A stretch of 64,000 nucleotides of DNA from Verrucomicrobiota bacterium (GTDB taxonomy: Bacteria; Verrucomicrobiota; Verrucomicrobiia; Methylacidiphilales; UBA1321): positions 1 through 64,000 of the forward strand of contig JABDGH010000008.1 in NCBI GenBank assembly GCA_013286145.1. Reading direction: 5' to 3'. The notes beneath the pieces were generated by a model. It was not told the origin of the DNA, ran no database searches, and saw nothing but the letters and a program-made list of their open reading frames with translations. Each line of letters opens with the position of its first letter. Positions within the stretch are counted from its first letter, which is position 1. The position numbers and the translations under genes are program-made. Shown here one piece after another: positions 38,420 through 45,483 of this stretch.

Positions 38420-39040
38420 ATGTCCAAAATTCTCGTCATCACGTCCAGTCCACGCGGCGAACGTTCTGTTTCACGGGCGCTCACCGCCAAATTCGCGCAA
38501 CTCTGGGCGCAACAGCATCCGCAGGACACCATTTTCCTGCGCGACATTGGCCATCATCCCGTGCCGCATGTTTCGGAACCGTGGGTCATTGGCGCATTTG
38601 GATCACCGGAAGCACAGACACCCGAATCGAAAGCGGCGATTGCGGTCTCAGATCAATTGGTCGAGGAATTTCTCAATGCGGATCGCTACATCTTTGGCGT
38701 GCCGATGTATAATCTGAACATCCCTTCCACGCTGAAGGCTTATATCGATCAAATCGTGCGCGCCGGGAAAACTTTTGCGGTGGGGCCGAATGGTTACGAA
38801 GGACTCGTCAAAGACAAGAAAGCGCTTTTCATCACCAGCAGCGGCGGCTCCTTTCCACCCGGTTCGCCGATGGCATCTTATAATTTTCAGGAACCTTACC
38901 TGCGCGCCATCTTCGGATTTATCGGCGTTACGGATGTTCATTTTGTCGTCGCCGATAGCATGAACCAGGGTGACGATTCGGCAAAACTTTCGCGCCAAAA
39001 AGCTGAAAATGCCCTCACTGAACTAGCGGCCACGTGGTAA
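38420..39040 (+). CDS. azoR: FMN-dependent NAD(P)H-azoreductase/quinone reductase
   Basis: 206 aa from the ATG at 38420 (MSKILVITSSPRGE); the 18 upstream codons are rejected. Flavodoxin-like fold of the AzoR family with SSPRGERSVSRAL, the FMN-contact block PMYNLNIPSTLKAYIDQIVR and ITSSGGSFPPG. Enzymes of this family reduce quinones and azo compounds with two electrons, mainly as protection from quinone stress. It is 20 bp upstream of the DUF5069 gene and probably co-transcribed with it. Confidence 0.9.
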   Translation: MSKILVITSSPRGERSVSRALTAKFAQLWAQQHPQDTIFLRDIGHHPVPHVSEPWVIGAFGSPEAQTPESKAAIAVSDQLVEEFLNADRYIFGVPMYNLNIPSTLKAYIDQIVRAGKTFAVGPNGYEGLVKDKKALFITSSGGSFPPGSPMASYNFQEPYLRAIFGFIGVTDVHFVVADSMNQGDDSAKLSRQKAENALTELAATW

Positions 39041-39060
39041 TCGAGTATGGTAGAATCCTT

Positions 39061-39531
39061 ATGAGTACTCTTAATGAAAAAGTAAAAACGCTGGCACCTG
39101 ATCTCACCAAGTCTTTCCCCCGCAGTCCTCGCTCCACACTGGGAGGTTATGTTATAGCAGCCCGTGCCGTGGATAAATGCCGGGCTGACCTGGCGGGAAA
39201 AGTTGGTGAGTACCACTACGATTGCCCACTGGATAATGTTTTCCTCGGCTTTGCGGAAATCAAAGGCGCAGACCTGCGCGAGTTCGTGGCCACTGGCGCG
39301 GATGACGAAGCGGTAGGCAAGTGGATAGGGGAACATGCGAAAAAACATTCGCGTATCGAGATTATCCGATGGAACAACGAATGGCGTTACAAGCGGATCA
39401 GTGAAACGCCCGACATGCTCCAGGAATTCATGGAGGACTACATTCCCAAGTCGATCCCGGTCGAATTAATTCCGCATATCGATTATCTCTTTGATGTTTT
39501 TGACGCCGAAGAAAAAAGGATCAAAGCCTGA
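39061..39531 (+). CDS. DUF5069 family protein
   Basis: 156 aa from the ATG at 39061 (MSTLNEKVKTLAPDLTKSFP); the ORF track starts nine codons earlier inside azoR. The family signature begins LTKSFPRSPRSTLGGYVIAA and continues AVDKCRADLAGKVGEYHYDC with PLDNVFLGF. It is soluble, with no known activity. It lies just downstream of azoR, which suggests a shared stress role, by inference only. Confidence 0.78.
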   Translation: MSTLNEKVKTLAPDLTKSFPRSPRSTLGGYVIAARAVDKCRADLAGKVGEYHYDCPLDNVFLGFAEIKGADLREFVATGADDEAVGKWIGEHAKKHSRIEIIRWNNEWRYKRISETPDMLQEFMEDYIPKSIPVELIPHIDYLFDVFDAEEKRIKA

Positions 39532-39667
39532 TTCTTTTTAGAAACATTTTTTTGAACTTTTTTAGCCCTGGCGGCGTCTCTTCATATAAGAGGATTGATG
39601 CTTTTTGCAAGAGGGAGAACCTTGAGCAAGCTTCCGTAAAAGATACCGTTCAAAACGATTGATTTAC

Positions 39668-40849
39668 ATGTTTTCCAATATTGCATGGGCCACGCGGGGC
39701 GGATTGATTCTCGGCCTGGCCATCTGCCTGACGGGGTCGAGGGTGTGCGCTCAAAACGCAAACCCGGCGACAAGTCCCTTGCCCAATTATGGGCAAAACT
39801 ACGACGTGCTGAAATCTCTCGAAGATCAGCAGCATCCGGCCGATTCAAGTTCCACTTTCAGCACTGCGGTGAAACAGCCCACCGATCCTTTTTCCGTGAT
39901 CTCGACCGGTTCGCTTTGGCAGGAAAAATATGGCTCTGTTTACACGCATCGGGTAAACGATGCGCTTTTGCTCTCCTGCGAATCGAGCACCGTCACCTTG
40001 AATGATGGATTGAATTCATTTCAACCGCTATCGGACGGCACGAATGATCTTTCGCGCGGACAAAAAGCGGGGCTTCAATTTCATCCCATCGAAGCGTTGA
40101 CGCTCAGTGGAAATATCCACAACTCGGTAAACGATTCGCTCCTGTCCGCAGATTCAAACGTGACAGGTGGTACCGGATTTTCTGCGGAAAGCCGCCTGCC
40201 GTTTAAATCGGTGCTGACGTTCGGCGTCAATTCGGATCGAACCGGTGCGGATTTCGTTTCAGGCCATGCCTTCCAGAGTACCGCCTACGACGCCCAGCTT
40301 CAGCAGCCTCTCGGCCCGATGCCGCTGACCGCCGTGCTCAAGTCTCATTATGATGAGACGACTTATGCTGGCTCGTCCGTTACACGAAACCCTTCGCTGG
40401 AACAATCTCTCGTCTGGAAACCGGCTCAGGATACGACGGTGAAAATGGGTTTGCGCCAGCAGCATTATCAGGATTTTCCGGGCATCGCCAACGAGTTCAA
40501 CCAGGCGCTCTTCGCCGATTGGTCTCAAAAAATCATATCCGATATCACCTGGCACAGTTACGCGGAGATGCTCAACTCGCGTGGAATCCAGGATGTTGCG
40601 CCTGCCGTGCCGCTGGCTTCCGGCGCGAATGGCACACCCCAAGCCTCGACCCCCGGCCCAACTTTAAGCAGCGCCCTGCCCCTGACTCTCGACGACAAAA
40701 CGCTCACTTTTTCCACCGGGCCTTCCTTTCTTTTGCAGGAAGATGTTTCAGCGAGTATCGAGTACAGTAATCGTTGGGATCAAAATCCGCTGCCGGGTAG
40801 CGTGGGCCCGGAGCAACGTCTTTCCATTTCGCTCAAGGGGATGTTTTAA
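39668..40849 (+). CDS. Putative outer-membrane beta-barrel protein
   Basis: 393 aa from the ATG at 39668. Signal peptide (GGLILGLAICLTGSRVCAQN). The mature protein is rich in alternating polar/hydrophobic strands (ALTLSGNIHNSVNDSLLSAD; TTVKMGLRQQHYQDF) and ends in phenylalanine (LSISLKGMF), the usual outer-membrane assembly signal. Strand number and cargo are unclear. It could be a surface structural protein or a porin-like protein. Confidence 0.7.
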   Translation: MFSNIAWATRGGLILGLAICLTGSRVCAQNANPATSPLPNYGQNYDVLKSLEDQQHPADSSSTFSTAVKQPTDPFSVISTGSLWQEKYGSVYTHRVNDALLLSCESSTVTLNDGLNSFQPLSDGTNDLSRGQKAGLQFHPIEALTLSGNIHNSVNDSLLSADSNVTGGTGFSAESRLPFKSVLTFGVNSDRTGADFVSGHAFQSTAYDAQLQQPLGPMPLTAVLKSHYDETTYAGSSVTRNPSLEQSLVWKPAQDTTVKMGLRQQHYQDFPGIANEFNQALFADWSQKIISDITWHSYAEMLNSRGIQDVAPAVPLASGANGTPQASTPGPTLSSALPLTLDDKTLTFSTGPSFLLQEDVSASIEYSNRWDQNPLPGSVGPEQRLSISLKGMF

Positions 40850-40856
40850 TTGCTCG

Positions 40857-41351
40857 CTAGACACCGTGCTCCTGCCAGAAATCCTCCTCTTCCGTCGTCA
40901 TATTCGGAATCCAGAAACCTGAGGCTTGCCGTCCACCCCGCTTGATCCACTCCGCATGGAAAACTTCCAGGCGATCCATCGGAAGCAGGAACGCATCCTC
41001 GTCCGGGTTCACCAACAGCCCCACGCAGTTCGTTGTCCGCCGCTCCAGGCACCAGGGCATCGCCTTGACCGTCGGTATTGTGATGATCGGCAATGGGTCA
41101 TCCGCCTGAAATTGTCCGCCTTCACCCATCAACTCCTCGACCCGATCCATGTTGGAAAAAACCAGAAGGTGGCGTCCGTTCTCCATCTCCACTTCAGCCG
41201 ATATGGGTTTTTCCTTCGTTCCGACATTCAGAAAATGCCATTGCTCCAACCCCGCCATGGCGCCGAGCACGTAGTCGGCCTGCCGCGCCAGATCGCGACA
41301 TTCCCGTGCCTTACGCACCCAAAGATCAAAGCGATCCGGTAAGCGAGCCAT
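40857..41351 (-). CDS. SseB-like conserved hypothetical protein
   Basis: 164 aa, ATG at 41351. The central part, YFLNVGT-like (WHFLNVGTKEKPISAEVEME, GRHLLVFSNMDRVEEL, then LVNPDEDAFLL), matches the general pattern of the SseB N-terminal domain family of soluble proteins. The family has no agreed activity in free-living bacteria. It lies 43 bp downstream (minus strand) of the tRNA-Leu gene and ends 7 bp from the convergent outer-membrane protein gene. Confidence 0.5.
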   Translation of the reverse strand: MARLPDRFDLWVRKARECRDLARQADYVLGAMAGLEQWHFLNVGTKEKPISAEVEMENGRHLLVFSNMDRVEELMGEGGQFQADDPLPIITIPTVKAMPWCLERRTTNCVGLLVNPDEDAFLLPMDRLEVFHAEWIKRGGRQASGFWIPNMTTEEEDFWQEHGV

Positions 41352-41393
41352 GGTTTAAACTTATCTCATAATAGCTCATCTCTCCAGAGGTAA

Positions 41394-41476
41394 TGCCGGT
41401 GGAGGGACTTGAACCCCCACATACTTGCGTATAACAGATTTTGAGTCTGTCGTGTCTGCCATTTCACCACACCGGC
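41394..41476 (-). tRNA. tRNA-Leu (anticodon CAA)
   Basis: 83 nt, class II. The acceptor stem GCCGGTG pairs with CACCGGC, with A as discriminator. The D-arm region is GGTGAAATGGCAGACAC. The anticodon stem ACAGA/TCTGT holds loop CTCAAAA, giving anticodon CAA, read for UUG leucine. A long variable arm (TATACGCAAGTATG) is typical of tRNA-Leu. The T-arm is GGGGGTTCAAGTCCCTCC. CCA is not encoded; the next bases on that strand are TTA. Confidence 0.96.
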
Positions 41477-41618
41477 GATGTGCATTCCATTATGCGCGGT
41501 GATCTGTCGGGAACAAGAAAAAGTGAGCAAGGCTGTCCAGAATATCAAGCGGGTGAGGATTCATTTCTATGAACCGAAAAAACGCTGTACCCCCTCGATG
41601 CGCCAAGTACGAATCCGT

Positions 41619-41831
41619 TCAGTGCTTTGCGGGCGTGGGAGCAGAGGATGGGGTTGATTTTGGAAGGACTTGATTCGCGATCCTCTTGTCGTTCTCGGCC
41701 ACTGCATTTTTCCCGGTGAAGACTCCGCCCACATAGGCTAGCCCAAGTCCGCCTCCAACGAGGAATAAGAAGATGACGGCCAGGAGAATGAGAGCAGGGA
41801 TTGGGGAATCTTTTTCGATAAGTGTAGTCAT
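41619..41831 (-). CDS. Small single-pass membrane protein
   Basis: 70 aa from the ATG at 41831 (MTTLIEKDSP). One helix, IPALILLAVIFLFLVGGGLG, then a short outside segment and a Ser/Pro/Thr tail. The ORF-track line 41545-41907 is in another frame and lacks this character. It is transcribed away from the hairpin repeat at 41889. No family recognised. Confidence 0.6.
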   Translation of the reverse strand: MTTLIEKDSPIPALILLAVIFLFLVGGGLGLAYVGGVFTGKNAVAENDKRIANQVLPKSTPSSAPTPAKH

Positions 41832-41888
41832 AGTTCGATCCAAGTTTGTTTTTACGTGAATAAGATACCCGGCAGATGGAGCGATGGT

Positions 41889-41953
41889 AATGGGGTACAG
41901 ACCCCATTGGAGCGAATGGTTTCCCTGCTTACTCTCACATTTATTAAAGCAAT
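41889..41953. repeat. 65-bp hairpin repeat, copy A
   Basis: It starts with the hairpin AATGGGGTACAGACCCCATT (7-bp stem, 4-nt loop), followed by GGAGCGAATG and, further on, CTCACATTTATTAAAGCA. Copy B at 44535-44597 has the same parts in the same order and orientation with scattered changes. The rest of the ~357-bp gap (41832-42188) before the next credible gene holds nothing I can identify. Confidence 0.7.
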
Positions 41954-42188
41954 TACTCCCGAAGCAAACCCAACTCCATAACTCAAAACTTACATGATAA
42001 AAAACCTGATCTTCTCCTGCCTAGTCACATTTGTGCCCATGATGGGAGACTTTCTCCCTTATGCGAATCTTCTACTACAACGCTGCCCTCAGCTAACAAG
42101 GATATGAGCCACGCTTTCTTCTTCCTGGCTGAGCCGGAGAAGATTGACTCCTGCCGCCTGACTACTAAAAAACTTAACCTTTTATTAT

Positions 42189-43355
42189 ATGGAAAGCCTT
42201 CGTGGGAGTATTACCGACCCCGCCCTGGAACCACAATTTTCCCGCCCACCTTCCATGTCACAAGCGACTCATCCACGGCTGCAATTTGGAAACAAGCGTA
42301 ACCGCCTCATCATTGAGTCTCTCCTGCTGGTGGCAGCAGTTGTTTTCGTCGCTATCTGGTTTTCAACGCCCTATTTTGCCCGGGACTACATCAATCGAAG
42401 CCTTTCTGATCTCCCCGATTATACAGGCCGGGTGGAATGGGTTCGCATTCATCCCTGGACGGCCAGCGTGGATGTTTACGATGTGCATCTCGACAAGAAG
42501 ACAGGAGAAATCCCCGTCCACTTTTTTTATTCGCCCCGCTCAAATATCTCTCTGCAATGGTCGCAACTCTTCCACGGTGGCAAGCGAGCCTCAGTTACGG
42601 TATTTGATCCGCAAATCAACCTCGTTGCGGGCCCCAACCCGGAGCAGAGCCAACTCTCCATCAACAAAGTTTGGATCGATACCATCAAGCAGATGATTCC
42701 CTGGCGCGTTAATCAAATTAGAATTTATCGCGGCGATATTCATTTTCACGATTTTCATACCAGCCCACAGGTCGATTTGGAATTGAGCCAGCTCGAGGGT
42801 GCCGCTGAAAATATGAGCAACAGCAAGGGACTCAAAATTCCTTTGCCATCGACGATAAAAATCAGTGGTCGCCCCTTGCTGACGGGAACTTTTGAAATGA
42901 ATCTGGATGTCAATTTTGATGAACCGTTTGCAACTTTCACGCAAAACTTTCGCGTTGAACACGTACCCGCTGCGGGAGCCAATTATATCATGCAAAAAAG
43001 CTTAAAAGCCAGGATCAAGAGCGGCGAAATCGGGCTTTACGGTGAACTCACCAGCGACAAGGGAATTTACCACGGTTACGTGAAACGCTCCTTTTACCAT
43101 CTGGAATTTGAACCCAAATCCTCCGACGAAGGAAACCCGGGAGCAATTTGGTCTGGAATTTTAAACGTGGCGAAAGGACTTTTTGAAAACGATCAGCACG
43201 TGATCGACACCCGGAGGGAAATTTCGGGGCGGATGGATCAGCCCGATGTCGATGTCGTAAGTGCGTTCGTGAGTATCTTATGGAACGCCTCCACCGAAGC
43301 TCTTCATCCCGGTTCCGGCACCACCTCTTCCTCCCTATCAACCCCCCATAAATAA
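42189..43355 (+). CDS. DUF748-like periplasmic/AsmA-type protein
   Basis: 388 aa from the ATG at 42189; an alternative ATG is at 42255 (MSQATHPRLQ). A single N-terminal helix (IIESLLLVAAVVFVAIWFST) leads into a large domain: DVYDVHLDKKTGEIPVHFFY, WRVNQIRIYRGDIHFHDFHT and LNLDVNFDEPF-type strands. This is the DUF748/AsmA-related pattern of envelope proteins that handle lipid transport or outer-membrane integrity. It ends in a Ser/Thr-rich tail. Confidence 0.65.
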   Translation: MESLRGSITDPALEPQFSRPPSMSQATHPRLQFGNKRNRLIIESLLLVAAVVFVAIWFSTPYFARDYINRSLSDLPDYTGRVEWVRIHPWTASVDVYDVHLDKKTGEIPVHFFYSPRSNISLQWSQLFHGGKRASVTVFDPQINLVAGPNPEQSQLSINKVWIDTIKQMIPWRVNQIRIYRGDIHFHDFHTSPQVDLELSQLEGAAENMSNSKGLKIPLPSTIKISGRPLLTGTFEMNLDVNFDEPFATFTQNFRVEHVPAAGANYIMQKSLKARIKSGEIGLYGELTSDKGIYHGYVKRSFYHLEFEPKSSDEGNPGAIWSGILNVAKGLFENDQHVIDTRREISGRMDQPDVDVVSAFVSILWNASTEALHPGSGTTSSSLSTPHK

Positions 43356-43376
43356 TCCTCCATTCGAAATACTATT

Positions 43377-43520
43377 ATGTCGCTCATTCTCATTATTGTT
43401 GTCCTTGTTCTTCTCTTCGGCGGCGGCGGATATGCCTACCGAGGCAGTGCCGGTGGTGGTGGTGGGATCGGCTTGGTACTTGTCATATTGTTGGTACTTT
43501 ATCTTATGGGATACCTCTGA
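43377..43520 (+). CDS. DUF3309-like 47-aa membrane protein
   Basis: Too short for the ORF track. The frame is 47 codons from the ATG at 43377 to the TGA at 43518: MSLILIIVVLVLLFGGGGYA, then YRGSAGGGGGIG, then a second hydrophobic segment ending YLMGYL. Two short helices around a Gly-rich loop match the DUF3309 pattern of very small membrane proteins. It starts 21 bp after the DUF748-like gene and ends 48 bp before the NlpC/P60 gene, so the three may form a transcript. Confidence 0.72.
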   Translation: MSLILIIVVLVLLFGGGGYAYRGSAGGGGGIGLVLVILLVLYLMGYL

Positions 43521-43568
43521 CGAGGTACTCAGGATTTCAAACTAACCTCACTGTCGGCTCGAGAAAGT

Positions 43569-44483
43569 ATGTCCAAGCACGGTCTCTTTCGACTTTTCGT
43601 ACCAATGAAGGCGTCATTCCCTCTCTATTTGACCGCCTTCTTCTTCGTCGCCATCTTCACATTGAGCCAAGGGCGGGCAGAAAACGAGAGACCTTCCACG
43701 AATAATCCTGCGTGGACTGGAGAGCCCAGTGTAAAAACGACCTCTCTTACAACCAATGCAGCCTCCGCTATAGACCCGGTTAATTCGACAAATTCCGCCC
43801 CTACATCCGCCTCCACCAAGAAGGTCACGTCTCTCCCTCCTATTCCGCCTACTGAAACCAGCAGCCAGGTGGCCACACTTGCTGTCTCGGATCTGCGCGA
43901 ATATGAAACGCAATCCCCGGCAGTGAAACAATTGCTCGACCATGCCCTGGCATTGACCACCCTCAATCTCATTTATAAATATGGCTCTTCCGATCCTAAA
44001 AACGGTGGGATGGATTGTTCCGGTACTGTCTATTACTTGCTCAACGAAGCCGGCTTGAAAGACGTCCCGCGCGATGCCAGCGGCATGTATAAATGGGTAT
44101 GGACTCACGGTCGCTTTCAAGCGGTCACCAGTGCCAATCCAGACACCTTCGAGCTTGCTCTCCTGAAACCCGGCGACCTGCTTTTTTGGACTGGCACATA
44201 TCAGGTTGACCGCGATCCTCCCGTCACGCATGTCATGATTTACCTGGGCATCAACCGACATAGCGGTCACCGAGTCATGGTGGGAGCCAGCGAAGGCCGC
44301 CCATTCGACAGCAAATCCCGGTATGGCGTCAGCGTCTTCGACTTCACGATGCCGGGTAAAAGTCATCAATCTGATTCCACTTCCAAAACATCCTCCGCTA
44401 CTGATCTCCAGGCTCGATTTATCGGTTATGGTTCAATCCCGGGCCTTGAGGAAATCGGTCACGCCGACGATTCCAAGAAGTAA
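43569..44483 (+). CDS. Secreted NlpC/P60 cysteine peptidase
   Basis: 304 aa, with a signal peptide after a short lead (an alternative start is the ATG at 43605, MKASFPLYLTAFFFV). A Ser/Thr/Asn-rich linker precedes the catalytic domain, from about residue 120: catalytic Cys in GGMDCSGTVYYLLN, His in VTHVMIYLGINRH and a polar third residue in HRVMVGASEGR. Such enzymes cut D-Glu-meso-DAP bonds in peptidoglycan. It sits between the DUF3309-like gene and a DUF4410-like lipoprotein gene. Confidence 0.87.
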   Translation: MSKHGLFRLFVPMKASFPLYLTAFFFVAIFTLSQGRAENERPSTNNPAWTGEPSVKTTSLTTNAASAIDPVNSTNSAPTSASTKKVTSLPPIPPTETSSQVATLAVSDLREYETQSPAVKQLLDHALALTTLNLIYKYGSSDPKNGGMDCSGTVYYLLNEAGLKDVPRDASGMYKWVWTHGRFQAVTSANPDTFELALLKPGDLLFWTGTYQVDRDPPVTHVMIYLGINRHSGHRVMVGASEGRPFDSKSRYGVSVFDFTMPGKSHQSDSTSKTSSATDLQARFIGYGSIPGLEEIGHADDSKK

Positions 44484-44534
44484 TTCCGCCTTGCATGCCG
44501 GATGGGAATTGGAAAAATGTTGGACGAAATCCCT

Positions 44535-44597
44535 TATGGGGTGCACACCCCATAGGAACGAATGAGGAACCTGCGTAGGATCACATTTATGAAAGCA
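44535..44597. repeat. 65-bp hairpin repeat, copy B
   Basis: TATGGGGTGCACACCCCATA forms the hairpin, followed by GGAACGAATG and, further on, ATCACATTTATGAAAGCA. It matches copy A at 41889 in order and orientation. It lies 52 bp after the NlpC/P60 stop and 69 bp before the lipoprotein ATG. Confidence 0.72.
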
Positions 44598-44665
44598 TTT
44601 TCAGATAAGGCTGATCTGGATTAATGTTACGCTGTACAAAAACAACTACTTTCCCGGAATAATTC

Positions 44666-45355
44666 ATGACTAATTTTATTTTAAAATCCACATCGGGTTT
44701 AGCCCTGATTCTGGCATTGGCGTCGTGCGCTTCGGTAAGCGTTCAAAAAACTGCGGAGCAAGCCACGCTTAAGATGCCGCAGAAAATTTACGTGGCCGAT
44801 TTTGATGTAGCGAACGGCAACTTCAAGGTGGATCGAGAAGGCGCTGAACTCATCAAGTTTAAACAAAATCTTCAAGCCATGATGCAAACGGGGTTGGTCA
44901 CGGATCTATCTCATCGTCTCATTCCCGCCGTTTCCACGTCCAAGAAACAAGGGTTTCAACCGGAAAATGCGTGGTTAATCCGGGGTGAATTTACGAAGGT
45001 CAACCAGGGCAGTCGTCTCCTTCGTGGAGCCATCGGCTTTGGGGCAGGCGGGACCAAGGTGGAAACCAATATCTATGTGTATGACTTGAACCAAAGTACG
45101 AACACCCCTTTCCTTACTTTTTCAACTACAGGTGGCAGCGGAGCCGAACCTGGCGCGATTACAGGAGTCGCGACCGATCCCGTGGTTGTCGCCATTCAAG
45201 TGGTGGCAAGCGGAGCCGGCGGTGTCGCTCATGGCCTGACGGAGGACACGGCGCGAACGGCGCGGGAAGTTACGGCAGAACTGTCCGATTACATGTATCG
45301 GAGCGGTTGGATTTCAAAAGATAAGTGGATCGAACCCAAAAAAGTAAGCGAATAA
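44666..45355 (+). CDS. DUF4410-like lipoprotein
   Basis: 229 aa. Signal peptide with lipobox-like LASC at residues 19-22 (LALILALASCASVSVQ). After the lipidated Cys, the domain begins KIYVADFDVANGNFKV, then LIRGEFTKVNQGSRLLRGAI and GFGAGGTKVETNIYVYDLNQ. This matches the pattern of DUF4410 lipoproteins, where the GxGxG-like stretch follows a beta hairpin. Likely outer membrane, function unknown. Confidence 0.72.
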   Translation: MTNFILKSTSGLALILALASCASVSVQKTAEQATLKMPQKIYVADFDVANGNFKVDREGAELIKFKQNLQAMMQTGLVTDLSHRLIPAVSTSKKQGFQPENAWLIRGEFTKVNQGSRLLRGAIGFGAGGTKVETNIYVYDLNQSTNTPFLTFSTTGGSGAEPGAITGVATDPVVVAIQVVASGAGGVAHGLTEDTARTAREVTAELSDYMYRSGWISKDKWIEPKKVSE

Positions 45356-45483
45356 TCGCGGAAAGTTGTTTCAGGAAGTAGGAGTACGGTTTAGTAGCTT
45401 GGGGAATAAGAGGACGATCAATAAACCGTCGAGACAATCGAATCGCGCTTTCCCGAAGAGCGTGAGCCCGCTATGTGTCAACG

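Noticed and set aside
41366-41548. 60-aa ORF covering the tRNA-Leu gene
   Set aside because: The bases fold into a full class II tRNA with matching stems; the ORF is incidental.
41994-42107. 37-codon ORF MIKNLIFSCLVTFVPMMGDF...
   Set aside because: Slightly signal-peptide-like but too short, with no ribosome-binding site and no continuation; not enough to call a gene.
42104-42301. 65-aa ORF MSHAFFFLAEPEKID...
   Set aside because: Overlaps the DUF748-like gene in another frame and has no recognisable features.
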